6,807 nt of DNA from an uncultured Clostridia bacterium (GCA_947627125.1 CANQUY010000098.1:1-6807); one strand, 5' to 3'. Shown: positions 1 to 6,080, numbered from the stretch's first letter. Numbers and translations: made by a program. Notes: generated by a model not told the origin, from the sequence alone.

Positions 1-258
1 GTCGAACGCGACCGTGAGGTATCCCCTCTCCGCCATCTCCTGTGCATACAGGCCCGACGCCTGCTCCTTCACCGCACCGAACGGACCGCAGACGGCTATG
101 GCGGGCAATTTTCCCATTGCCCCCTTCGGAACGTAGAGGTCGGCGGCGAGCGTGATGCCGTAGCGGTTATGGAAAGTGACCTTTTCGTGGTCCACCTTTT
201 CGCTCTTCGGGAACGTCTTATCCCATTCATCTGTCAAAACCAATGTTTCCTCTTTCAT
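1..258 (-). CDS. Alpha/beta hydrolase (YcjY/dienelactone hydrolase-like), N-terminal part only
   Basis: This is a partial gene: the first 86 codons are present and the rest lies beyond the left edge. Translation starts at the ATG at 256-258, with GAGG eight bases upstream. The visible protein contains the blocks FPKSEKVDHEKVTF, NRYGITLAADLYVP, KLPAIAVCGPFGAVKEQ, SGLYAQEMAERGY and LTVAFD. This order (substrate-side strand, then the GPFGAVKEQ loop expected to form the oxyanion hole, then the strand ending in FD) matches YcjY-like alpha/beta hydrolases, which usually have about 300 residues. The nucleophile serine, acid and histidine are in the missing part, so activity cannot be judged. The start lies 48 bases after the CMD-cupin stop on the same strand, so it is probably the tenth operon gene. 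The natural substrate of this family is generally unknown; hydrolysis of an ester or C-C bond in a small molecule is an inference. Confidence 0.85.
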   Translation of the reverse strand, partial: MKEETLVLTDEWDKTFPKSEKVDHEKVTFHNRYGITLAADLYVPKGAMGKLPAIAVCGPFGAVKEQASGLYAQEMAERGYLTVAFD

Positions 259-288
259 TCTTTTTACCTCTTAAATTTTTTGAATTTT

Positions 289-306
289 AAAGACACTGCA
301 GTCTTT
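289..306 (-). other. Small hairpin after the CMD-cupin stop codon
   Basis: AAAGAC (289-294) and GTCTTT (301-306) form a perfect 6-bp inverted repeat around a 6-base loop, immediately after the stop codon at 307-309. On the minus strand the hairpin is followed by AAAATTC rather than a T-run, so it is not a standard intrinsic terminator. It could be an RNA processing or stability element between two operon genes, or chance in AT-rich DNA. Confidence 0.25.
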
Positions 307-1059
307 TCAGGACAATTTGTCGTATACTTCGTCGCTGACGGGCTCCAACCATTCGTTGGAACCGTTCTTCCCCGGCACCTCGACGGCAAGATGAGAGAAC
401 CAGCTATCCTTCGCCGCGCCGTGCCAGTGCTTGACCCCTGCGGGAATATTGATGACGTCCCCCGCTTTCATCTCCACGGCCTCTTTGCCCCATTCTTGGT
501 ACCAGCCCCGCCCCGCCACGCAGATGAGGATCTGTCCGCCGCCCTTTTCGGCATGATGAATGTGCCAGTTGTTGCGGCACCTGGGCTCAAACGTCACGTT
601 GAAGATGCCGACTTGGGTCTTTGAAAGGGGCGCAAGGTAGCTCTGTCCGCTGAAATACTGCTTAAATCCGTCGTTCGGCGCACCGATGGGAAAGATCATC
701 GAAGCGGCATGCGCAGCCTTTGCATCTTCGCCGTCGCTTCCGTTCCAGACCTCTTTCGCCATGTTGAACACCGCCCACGCCTTGGGCCAGCCTGCATAAA
801 AGGCAACGTGCGTGACGATTGCGGCGATCTCCTCCTTCGTGACGCCGTGCGCCTTGGCGTTTTCGAGATGGTACTTGAGAGAGGAATCGGTAATGCCCGA
901 CGCCATGAGCGCAACGACGGTGATGATACACCTCGTCTTGAGGTCAATGTCGTGGTTGTTCCAATTCTCGCCGAACAGGACGTCGTCGTTGAAGTGGGCA
1001 AAATCGGGAGCGAACTGCCCGAGGGACTTTCTGCCTGCATTCTGTGTGATTTTTTCCAT
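307..1059 (-). CDS. Carboxymuconolactone decarboxylase-cupin fusion protein
   Basis: The 250-residue protein has two domains. Residues about 10-115 match the carboxymuconolactone decarboxylase (CMD) fold, with LKTRCIITVVALMASG, YHLENAKAHGVTKEEI and the family signature HVAFYAGWPKAWAVFNMAKE. Residues about 145-230 are a cupin_2 barrel: HIHH at 166-169, the GRGWYQE turn near 183-189, and PAGVKHWH at 206-213. His166, His168 and His211 are likely metal ligands. The AhpD-type CxxC pair is absent (the only cysteines are 44, 161 and 180), so a peroxidase role like AhpD is unlikely. Start choice: GGAG seven bases before the ATG. CMD-cupin fusions and adjacent CMD and cupin genes are common in anaerobes, often beside flavodoxins and aldo/keto reductases, but their substrate is not established. 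It should be cytoplasmic, as no signal peptide is visible. It follows the LRR-flavodoxin gene after 76 bases that contain a hairpin. Confidence 0.92.
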   Translation of the reverse strand: MEKITQNAGRKSLGQFAPDFAHFNDDVLFGENWNNHDIDLKTRCIITVVALMASGITDSSLKYHLENAKAHGVTKEEIAAIVTHVAFYAGWPKAWAVFNMAKEVWNGSDGEDAKAAHAASMIFPIGAPNDGFKQYFSGQSYLAPLSKTQVGIFNVTFEPRCRNNWHIHHAEKGGGQILICVAGRGWYQEWGKEAVEMKAGDVINIPAGVKHWHGAAKDSWFSHLAVEVPGKNGSNEWLEPVSDEVYDKLS

Positions 1060-1087
1060 GATTTTTCTCCTTTTTTGATTTGAATGG

Positions 1088-1105
1088 CGGAGCCATTGGG
1101 CTCCG
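1088..1105 (-). other. Perfect 7-bp stem, 4-base loop hairpin upstream of the CMD-cupin gene
   Basis: CGGAGCC (1088-1094) and GGCTCCG (1099-1105) pair perfectly around the loop ATTG. On the minus-strand transcript the hairpin lies after the LRR-flavodoxin stop and about 20 bases before the GGAG ribosome binding site of the CMD-cupin gene. No T-run follows, only AATCAAAAAAGGAG, so a normal terminator is unlikely. It may protect the downstream message as an intercistronic stem. Its distal part belongs to the repeat-derived segment at 1102-1155. Confidence 0.5.
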
Positions 1106-1155
1106 TAAGTTTTATGGGATACTTTGCTGTGTCTTCTACGCGCTCAGATGAAGCG
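1102..1155. repeat. Degraded single arm of the palindromic element
   Basis: TCCGTAAGTTTTATGGGAT (1102-1120) is the reverse complement of a 19-base block matching the left arm of the large palindrome (6686-6704) at 18 of 19 positions by hand count. Similarity to the palindrome's right arm continues at lower identity (CTTTGCTGTG versus CTTCGCTGCG) and, after about a dozen extra bases, resumes with CGCTCAGATGAAGCG versus CGCTCAGGATGAGCG. The other arm is not recognisable here. The segment includes the last codons and the stop of the LRR-flavodoxin gene. Confidence 0.6.
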
Positions 1156-2491
1156 AATCGATCCATTCCACAATCGTAGCATTTGAGGCGTTTGAGGGGA
1201 ACCGAATGCCCTCAAGCCAAGTTGCGCCCTCCGTGAGGCCGTGAAGGTTGTTTGCGCTGTTTCCGATAGGGCTCGAGCCCGAGGTGCAGAACGGGACAAT
1301 TGTCTTGCCCGAAAAATCGTAACTTTCGAGGAAGGTGTAGATGATCTTGGGCGCTTGACTGTGCCAAATGGGATAGCCGAGATAGATGACGTCATATTCG
1401 GCCATATTCTCGACGCTTCCTTGAATTGCAGGGCGGGCGGAAGGGTCGTTCTGTTCTCTGTCGGCGCGGCAGTCCGTGTAGTATTTCAAATCGTCCTCGG
1501 TATAGGGAATCTCCGGCAAGATCTCATAGAGCGTTCCGCCCGTAGCCTGCGCAATATATCCCGCCACTTTTTCGGTGTTGCCCGTCGCCGAGAAGTAAGC
1601 GACGAGAACATGACTTGTGACTGCCGTATACGAGCAATTCACGGTAATTTCCTGCCTCGTCGATTTCCACATCCGCTCCTTCCCGTTTTCGTCGCGGACG
1701 GCTCTGTTCCACGCCTCTTCCGTTCCCTCGTAATTGATAGTCGAAATAGAACTGTCTGAAAAAGCATACTTTTCTATGGTCATGACGGATGCGGGAACCG
1801 TAAGCGCAGTCATGGTAGCCCTGCGGAACGCCGCTTCGCCGATCGTCTTGACGGTGTCGGGAATGACGCTCTTGTTGCTCCCTCGCATGAGCGTATGCGT
1901 TGTAAGGTCGATCAAGCAATTCCCTGCGCCCGAATAGCGGGTATTGCCCTCTGCGACCGTAATGGAATCGAGCCCGCCGCAGTTGTTGAAAACGCTGTCG
2001 CCGAGGGAATCGAGCCCCGCGGGAAGATAGATGGATTTGAGCGCACCGTTGCCCGAAAAGGCGTTGTTTTCAATGGATTTTAACTGGCTGCCGACGCCTA
2101 TTTTCACTTCTTCAAGCGTGCTGCGGTTGTGAAAAGCGTTCAGGCCGATCTTCGTAACACTGTCGGGAATGGTGACGGAAACAATATCTGATTTATGCTT
2201 TGAGTAGGCAAACGCGCTCTCGCCGATTTCGATGACGGGTTCTCCGTCATGTTCGGCGGGTATGACGATATTCGTTTCCTGCCCCTCATCGCCCGTGACG
2301 ATATAGCCTTCTCCCACCGTGCTTTTCTCAAACGTAAGGGTTTCTGTGGGCGGTGCGGGATTCCCGCCATTTCCACCCTTTCCACCGTTTCCACCGCTGC
2401 TATTGCCGCCGCCCGTTCCCCCGCAAGCGGAGAGGACAAAGGCGAGGCACAGCATCATTGCCGTTAAAATCAATATAAACTTTTTCTTCAT
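1136..2491 (-). CDS. Secreted lipoprotein: BspA-type leucine-rich repeats fused to a flavodoxin domain
   Basis: The 451-residue protein has four parts. Residues 1-23 are a lipoprotein signal peptide (MKKK, a hydrophobic core, then LSAC with Cys23 as the lipidation site). Residues 24-48 are a Gly/Asn/Lys linker. Residues about 53-275 are LRR_5/BspA-type repeats: VSVTIPDSVTKIGLNAF, LKSIENNAFSGNGALKSIYLP, SLGDSVFNNC, TIGEAAF, ALTVPASVMTIEKYAF and a closing INYEGTEEAWNRAV block. Residues 293-451 are a complete flavodoxin domain with phosphate loop SATGNT (301-306), YLGYPIWHSQAP and PFCTSGSSPIG, the three expected FMN-contact regions. It resembles the operon's own short flavodoxin, sharing YTFLESYDFSGK versus KTFLESYDFSGK. 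The predicted place is the outer membrane face, anchored by lipid. BspA repeats are surface-protein modules; their fusion to a flavodoxin is unusual. The start follows AGGGG by seven bases. The last codons and stop lie in a repeat-derived segment. The role is unknown; extracellular electron transfer or flavin binding is an inference. Confidence 0.9.
   Translation of the reverse strand: MKKKFILILTAMMLCLAFVLSACGGTGGGNSSGGNGGKGGNGGNPAPPTETLTFEKSTVGEGYIVTGDEGQETNIVIPAEHDGEPVIEIGESAFAYSKHKSDIVSVTIPDSVTKIGLNAFHNRSTLEEVKIGVGSQLKSIENNAFSGNGALKSIYLPAGLDSLGDSVFNNCGGLDSITVAEGNTRYSGAGNCLIDLTTHTLMRGSNKSVIPDTVKTIGEAAFRRATMTALTVPASVMTIEKYAFSDSSISTINYEGTEEAWNRAVRDENGKERMWKSTRQEITVNCSYTAVTSHVLVAYFSATGNTEKVAGYIAQATGGTLYEILPEIPYTEDDLKYYTDCRADREQNDPSARPAIQGSVENMAEYDVIYLGYPIWHSQAPKIIYTFLESYDFSGKTIVPFCTSGSSPIGNSANNLHGLTEGATWLEGIRFPSNASNATIVEWIDSLHLSA
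2360..2422 (-). repeat. Gly/Asn/Lys linker with 9-bp imperfect repeats
   Basis: Codons 24-44 of the LRR-flavodoxin gene encode a glycine-rich linker. In its second half four successive GGX triplets (GGN, GGK, GGN, GGN) come from a 9-bp unit of the form GGTGGAAAN. It is a flexible spacer between the lipidated cysteine and the folded domain. The 9-bp units could change in number by slippage without breaking the reading frame. Confidence 0.6.
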
Positions 2492-2515
2492 GTCCTGCCC
2501 CTTTTTTCGTAAAAT

Positions 2516-3055
2516 TTATATAGATTTCCCCATTTGATAGGCTTCTTGGAGCTTTTGATTCCCCTCAATGTCGCCCACGTCATTCACGCCCCCGCAGAAC
2601 ACATAGCCATTTAGGCGCGCTCTTTCGTAGCAAACGACCCAACCGTCGAAGCAGTCAAGCGTTCTCTTTTCTGCCTCTTCGCTATCTTCCGCCGCCGCAA
2701 AGAGCAAGTAAACGTCACGAAATTGATAATCTGAATCATACAACGGATTGCAGCGATCGAGCAAAGTTTTCAGCTGACCGCTGATCCCAGAGTAGTAAAC
2801 GGGCGTTGCAAATACCAAGACGTCCGCGTGGAGCATTTTCTCTCGGATCATGTCGGCGTGGTCGTGGATCATGCACCGATTTGTCTTTTGACAGACAAGA
2901 CACCCGCGGCAGAAGCCTATCTTTTTGTCGTGCAGGGAGATAAATTCGACGTCATTCCCCGCCTCGACCGCACCTTTCATAAATTCCTCTGCGAGCCTTG
3001 CCGAATTGCCCTTCGTCCTAAAACTTGACGAAATAACCAAAACCTTCCTGTTCAT
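2516..3055 (-). CDS. Iron-sulfur flavoprotein-like NAD(P)H-dependent FMN reductase (second copy)
   Basis: The 179-residue protein has a flavodoxin-like FMN reductase fold. VLVISSSFRTKGNSARLAEEF (residues 5-25) is the first strand with the phosphate-binding loop, and FATPVYYSGISGQLKTLLDRC is the flavin-contact and dimer region of the family. Between them, Cys49, Cys52, Cys55 and Cys61 form C-x2-C-x2-C-x5-C, the compact motif that binds a [4Fe-4S] cluster in Isf-type proteins. The ATG at 3053-3055 was chosen over an upstream one at 3175 because CGGAGGAAA sits just before it and the family N-terminus starts with this strand; the longer version would overlap the preceding gene by about 100 bases. 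Expected reaction: electron transfer from NAD(P)H or ferredoxin through FMN to a small acceptor. Its neighbours, 17 and 24 bases away, are both lipoprotein genes, but this protein has no signal peptide. It is a relative of the 5040-5600 product. Confidence 0.9.
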   Translation of the reverse strand: MNRKVLVISSSFRTKGNSARLAEEFMKGAVEAGNDVEFISLHDKKIGFCRGCLVCQKTNRCMIHDHADMIREKMLHADVLVFATPVYYSGISGQLKTLLDRCNPLYDSDYQFRDVYLLFAAAEDSEEAEKRTLDCFDGWVVCYERARLNGYVFCGGVNDVGDIEGNQKLQEAYQMGKSI

Positions 3056-3072
3056 AAAAATTTCCTCCGAAG
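3056..3072 (-). promoter_or_regulatory. Start-deciding Shine-Dalgarno of the second FMN reductase
   Basis: On the minus strand CGGAGGAAATTTTT precedes the ATG at 3053-3055, a near-ideal ribosome binding site. It lies right after the stop of the cyclophilin-like gene (3073-3075) and settles the start at 3055 rather than any in-frame ATG further upstream. Confidence 0.8.
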
Positions 3073-3561
3073 TTATTGTAAACTTATCATCACCGTGACG
3101 GGGTTGCTTTCCGTGAGAATATCCTTGATTTCGCTCACGGAGCCCTGTATTTTTCCGAGCTTTGTATAACTCCAAGAATTACTGCCGTAAAACAGGACGA
3201 TTTGATCGCCCGAATAGAGAATGACATCGCCCGCCTCCGTCGTCATCTGCTCATCTTCGCGGGGAAGGGTATGCCCCAACGCCCCAACTTTTTCAAAACC
3301 GCCGTAGTCATGCGCGGTGTAGGAAATATCCCCCTCTTTCAGAAGTTCGACGAGTGCGTTGACTGCCGAATTTTTTTCGAGTTTTACCGAAACTTTATGG
3401 CTTCCGACCGTTAAAAAAATTGTGTCTGTCATTTCATCCTCTCGAGTGTTTTCGTTCGTTGATTCCTGTCCGACCGTTGTCCCATTCTCCCCGCAAGCTG
3501 AAAGAGCAATGATGAAACACAGCAAAATCGCTGTCAAGATAAACATCAACCTCTTCTTCAT
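3073..3561 (-). CDS. Cyclophilin-like fold lipoprotein
   Basis: The 162-residue protein starts with a lipoprotein signal peptide (MKKR, a hydrophobic stretch, lipobox LSAC with Cys23), then a short polar linker and a cyclophilin-like domain from about residue 45 to the end. The diagnostic blocks are DYGGFEKVGALGHTLP, TTEAGDVILYSGDQIVLFYG and NSWSYTKLGKIQG, the core of the bacterial cyclophilin_like family (TM1367-type). Domains of this family lack a demonstrated isomerase role and their ligand is unknown; they recur in small redox clusters with flavodoxins and aldo/keto reductases. An in-frame ATG 12 codons upstream was rejected because AAGGAG lies directly before the one at 3561 and the signal peptide begins there. 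The gap to the aldo/keto reductase stop is 10 bases. The signal peptide is close to that of the LRR-flavodoxin lipoprotein. The protein should be anchored outside the membrane. Confidence 0.9.
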   Translation of the reverse strand: MKKRLMFILTAILLCFIIALSACGENGTTVGQESTNENTREDEMTDTIFLTVGSHKVSVKLEKNSAVNALVELLKEGDISYTAHDYGGFEKVGALGHTLPREDEQMTTEAGDVILYSGDQIVLFYGSNSWSYTKLGKIQGSVSEIKDILTESNPVTVMISLQ

Positions 3562-3571
3562 GCTCCGCTCC

Positions 3572-4699
3572 TTATCTATTTTCAAGCAATGCCGCACATT
3601 CTTTCAAATGCTTTGTAATGGGTAAATGTTGCGGGCAAGCGCGTTCACATTGCTTACAGCCAATGCAGGAAGAAGCAAGTCCGCCGCTTGCCGTCGCCTG
3701 TTTATAGGCTTCAATCGCCTGCGCCGTCTGACCGTTGCCGATATGTTTGTTTGCCGCCGAGAAGATAGCGGGAATGTCGATCTTCTTCGGACAGCCGCCC
3801 ACGCAATAATGACAAGCCGTACAGGGGATCGTAGCGGAATTGCCCATGATGCGCTGTGCTTTGCGGATAATTTCCTGCTCTTCGTCGTTAAGCGGCTGAA
3901 AATCTTTCATAAATGAGATATTGTCCCGCATTTGCTCCGTGTTGGACATTCCCGAAAGAACGGTCATCACGCCGTCGAGCGAGGCGGCAAAGCGGATCGC
4001 CCAGCTTGCAAAGGAAGCGGCAGGGTTATATTCTTTGAACAGCTTTTGCACCTCTTTGGGCGGATTTGCAAGCGCGCCGCCCTTGACGGGCTCCATGATG
4101 ACAATGGGTTTCTTGTGCTTTCTCGCCACCTCGTAATTGGCCCTTGACGTTACCGACGGGTTCTCCCAATCGGCGTAGTTGATTTGAAGTTGAATGAAGT
4201 CCACTTCGGGGTGGAGCGTCAATAACTTATCGAGCAGCACGGGATCGGCATGATAGGAAAAGCCGAAACGATGAATCAGCCCCTTTGCCTTTTGTTCCTT
4301 GACAAAATCCCAGATGTGATAGTTGTCGTACTTCGCGACGTTGTTTGCCATGAGCGCGTGGAGAAGATAGAAGTCAAAATATCCCGCGCCCGTGCGCTCC
4401 AAACTTTTATAGAATTGGCTTTTTGCCGCCTGTTCGCTGCCCGCCATCATAAAGGCGTTGATCTTGGTCGTCAAAGTGTACCTATCGCGGGGATAGCGGT
4501 CTACGAGAGCTTTTTTAATATCTTCCTCGCTCGTGCCGTACACAAACGCCGTATCAAAATATGTAAATCCCGCTTCCAAAAACAGGTCAACCATTTCCTT
4601 TACTTGCTCAATATCGGTGCGGAAGCCTTTCTTGGGCAACCGCATCAATCCAAAGCCGAGTTTTTTGATTTCCCTGCCGAAAAATTCACTGTTCAACAT
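3572..4699 (-). CDS. Aldo/keto reductase with two C-terminal [4Fe-4S] cluster motifs
   Basis: The 375-residue protein combines an NAD(P)H-dependent aldo/keto reductase barrel (about 1-280) with a ferredoxin-like tail. The catalytic tetrad can be read directly: Asp49 and Tyr54 in FDTAFVYG, Lys79 in TTKIN, and His114 in LLHAL. IVIMEPVKGGALA and VLSGMSNTEQMRDN are the late-barrel cofactor-binding segments. The tail has Cys293, 296, 299 and 303, then Cys345, 348, 351 and 355, each as C-x2-C-x2-C-x3-C-P, typical of two [4Fe-4S] clusters. This is the usual form of the Fe-S oxidoreductase branch found in anaerobes; the clusters suggest that electrons may come from or go to ferredoxin or flavodoxin. 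The carbonyl substrate is unknown. The start at 4699 is supported by AGGAGG nine bases upstream. It lies 43 bases after the ABM gene and 10 bases before the cyclophilin-like gene. Confidence 0.95.
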   Translation of the reverse strand: MLNSEFFGREIKKLGFGLMRLPKKGFRTDIEQVKEMVDLFLEAGFTYFDTAFVYGTSEEDIKKALVDRYPRDRYTLTTKINAFMMAGSEQAAKSQFYKSLERTGAGYFDFYLLHALMANNVAKYDNYHIWDFVKEQKAKGLIHRFGFSYHADPVLLDKLLTLHPEVDFIQLQINYADWENPSVTSRANYEVARKHKKPIVIMEPVKGGALANPPKEVQKLFKEYNPAASFASWAIRFAASLDGVMTVLSGMSNTEQMRDNISFMKDFQPLNDEEQEIIRKAQRIMGNSATIPCTACHYCVGGCPKKIDIPAIFSAANKHIGNGQTAQAIEAYKQATASGGLASSCIGCKQCERACPQHLPITKHLKECAALLENR

Positions 4700-4742
4700 A
4701 AATGATTCCCTCCTTCTTTGTGAATAAATATCGATCGCCGTA

Positions 4743-5036
4743 CTATTTTTTCTCCGTGAACTTTTGCACTCTCATTTTGAGGTGATACTTCTCGCGAAGG
4801 GCGGCAATTTCGGACATCATCGGGCTTTTATGGTGGAAGTCGAGGGCTTCCTCGTTTTCCCAAGCGTCGATAAGGAGGACCGTTTCGGGGTCGTCCATGG
4901 GGAGAAAATACTCATAGCGCAAATTCCCCTCTTCGGCGCGGATCCTATCCACAAGTCCGCTCGCTTTCATTTCTTCTACAAACTTCCGCGCGCTGCCGTC
5001 CGTTCCCGTGTAGTAAATATTGATCGTAAATGCCAT
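4743..5036 (-). CDS. Antibiotic biosynthesis monooxygenase (ABM)-domain protein, putative quinol monooxygenase
   Basis: The 97-residue protein is a single ABM (dimeric alpha-beta barrel) domain of usual length. Characteristic features are the first strand FTINIYYTG, the helix ARKFVEEMKAS, EEGNLRYEYFLPMDDPETVLLIDAWENEEALDFHHKSP, and a final strand LKMRVQKF. The E-G-x-x-x-Y, W-E-N-E-E-A and HH positions match YgiN-like proteins, where YgiN oxidises quinols without a cofactor. Some ABM proteins bind haem or flavin instead, so the reaction here is not certain. It begins three bases after the stop of the first FMN reductase, with GGGGGTGA as a plausible ribosome binding site, so the two are probably co-translated. 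Pairing with flavoprotein reductases fits a quinone or aromatic redox role (inference). Confidence 0.85.
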   Translation of the reverse strand: MAFTINIYYTGTDGSARKFVEEMKASGLVDRIRAEEGNLRYEYFLPMDDPETVLLIDAWENEEALDFHHKSPMMSEIAALREKYHLKMRVQKFTEKK

Positions 5037-5039
5037 GTT

Positions 5040-5600
5040 TCACCCCCGCAGGCTCTTGCCGAGTTCATACGCCGCCGCCATGTAGCGGGAGCGAGCCGTC
5101 ATATCGGGCGTTCCGCAGCCCTTCCCGAGCACCATTCCCACGTCCTTAAAATTCAGATACCGCACGAGCGTTTGATAGTGCGCCGTGAGAGCTTCAAACG
5201 TCCAGCTGTCCGCGTTCCACGCGACGGAAATGAGCGCCGATTTCATATGCTTTCTTTGAATGTCGCCGTTGAATGCGCAGAAACGGTCGATAACCGTTTT
5301 GAGCTGCGCACTCATTCCATAGTAATAAAGAGGCGTGACGAATACGATCATATCCGCGCCGAGGATTTCCGCCTTGATCCCGCGCATGGCGCCGCTCTCC
5401 GAACCCATATCGTCCCTCTGTGCACAGGGACCGCCGTACCCGCAGTGAATGCAGCCCGTGCAGGGTTTCACGTTGACATGGGCCGCGTCGATGACCGAAA
5501 CGCTGTTGCCCGCTTCCTTTGCGCCCTTGATAAACTGCTCGGCGAGCAAATTGGACGAGCCGTGCTTTTGCGGACTACCCGTTAAAACGACGATTTTCAT
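5040..5600 (-). CDS. Iron-sulfur flavoprotein-like NAD(P)H-dependent FMN reductase (first copy)
   Basis: The 186-residue protein has the flavodoxin-like FMN reductase fold: IVVLTGSPQKHGSSNLLAEQF with the phosphate loop, then FVTPLYYYGMSAQLKTVIDRF as the flavin and dimer region. Cys47, Cys50, Cys53 and Cys59 give C-x2-C-x2-C-x5-C, the Isf-type cluster motif. The start at 5600 was chosen because its ATG forms an ATGA overlap with the TGA stop of the flavodoxin gene, a classic translational coupling; the ATG 21 bases upstream would extend the overlap and adds no family sequence. The role is probably electron transfer or reduction of a small oxidant using FMN and NAD(P)H. It differs from the second copy in its C-terminal half, so the two may have different acceptors. 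Cytoplasmic. Confidence 0.9.
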   Translation of the reverse strand: MKIVVLTGSPQKHGSSNLLAEQFIKGAKEAGNSVSVIDAAHVNVKPCTGCIHCGYGGPCAQRDDMGSESGAMRGIKAEILGADMIVFVTPLYYYGMSAQLKTVIDRFCAFNGDIQRKHMKSALISVAWNADSWTFEALTAHYQTLVRYLNFKDVGMVLGKGCGTPDMTARSRYMAAAYELGKSLRG

Positions 5601-6079
5601 AATTTCAAGCTTTCCACCCAAGATCTGAGCGAAGCTTCACTTGCGCCGTTGAGGAGCTTACCGCCTTTCCAAACGGCGTTCGGGGCGCAGGGCTTCAATG
5701 CGCTCTCCGTCTTGCCGAGGCCGCTTCCGCCGCTCGTCGCAAAGAGGACGATCTGTTTCCCCGAAAAATCATAGCTTTCGAGGAAGGTCTTGATGATGGT
5801 CGGCGCAGTGTACCACCAGATGGGAAAACCGAGGAAAATCGCATCATATGTTGCAAAATTTTCGATTCTGCTCCCGTTCTCGGGACGGGAGGAAGGGTCG
5901 TTCATCTCCAAAGAAGAACGGCTCTTTTTGTTCGTCCAATCGAGGTCGGCGCTCGTGTAGGGTTCTTTGGGCTGAATCTCAAAGAGGTCCGCATTCGCCG
6001 CTTTTGCGAGCAATGTTGCCGTCCGCTTCGTCGTTCCGCTTGCCGAAAAATACGCTACCAAAATCTTTTTACTCATCAT
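5597..6079 (-). CDS. Flavodoxin (short, Flavodoxin_4-like)
   Basis: The 160-residue protein is a single flavodoxin domain. The phosphate loop SASGTT is at residues 12-17 after the strand KILVAYF. FLGFPIWWYTAP supplies aromatic residues expected near the isoalloxazine ring, and LFATSGGSGLG is the second flavin loop. It is expected to bind FMN non-covalently and carry electrons in the cytoplasm. The start has two adjacent ATG codons (6077-6079 and 6074-6076), either usable. The ribosome binding site AAGGAG lies inside the last codons of the MarR gene, and only one base separates MarR's stop from this start. Its stop overlaps the next start as ATGA. It is a clear relative of the flavodoxin domain in the LRR-flavodoxin lipoprotein. 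Confidence 0.94.
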   Translation of the reverse strand: MMSKKILVAYFSASGTTKRTATLLAKAANADLFEIQPKEPYTSADLDWTNKKSRSSLEMNDPSSRPENGSRIENFATYDAIFLGFPIWWYTAPTIIKTFLESYDFSGKQIVLFATSGGSGLGKTESALKPCAPNAVWKGGKLLNGASEASLRSWVESLKL

Positions 6080-6080
6080 T

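Noticed and set aside
169..624. Plus-strand open frame of 151 codons across the hydrolase start and CMD-cupin end
   Set aside because: It overlaps two clear genes and an AT-rich gap, and its translation shows no recognisable domain.
1600..1660. Frameshift or assembly join between the LRR and flavodoxin parts
   Set aside because: The frame stays open through the join, both domains are complete, and a short linker (VNCSYTAVTSH) connects them, so a natural fusion is more likely.
3056..3175. Forty-residue N-terminal extension of the second FMN reductase
   Set aside because: It overlaps the cyclophilin-like gene, adds no family sequence, and the ideal ribosome binding site lies directly before the internal ATG at 3055.
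3562..3597. Twelve-residue N-terminal extension of the cyclophilin-like lipoprotein
   Set aside because: It would bury the signal peptide start and overlap the aldo/keto reductase gene; AAGGAG precedes the ATG at 3561.
4700..4742. Internal promoter or terminator in the gap before the aldo/keto reductase
   Set aside because: The 43 bases contain a good ribosome binding site but no paired -35 and -10 boxes and no hairpin with a T-run.
4764..5585. Long plus-strand open frame of 273 codons opposite the ABM and first FMN reductase genes
   Set aside because: It is a mirror of two well-recognised minus-strand genes, has no family-like sequence and no convincing ribosome binding site. GC-biased codon positions create such open frames.
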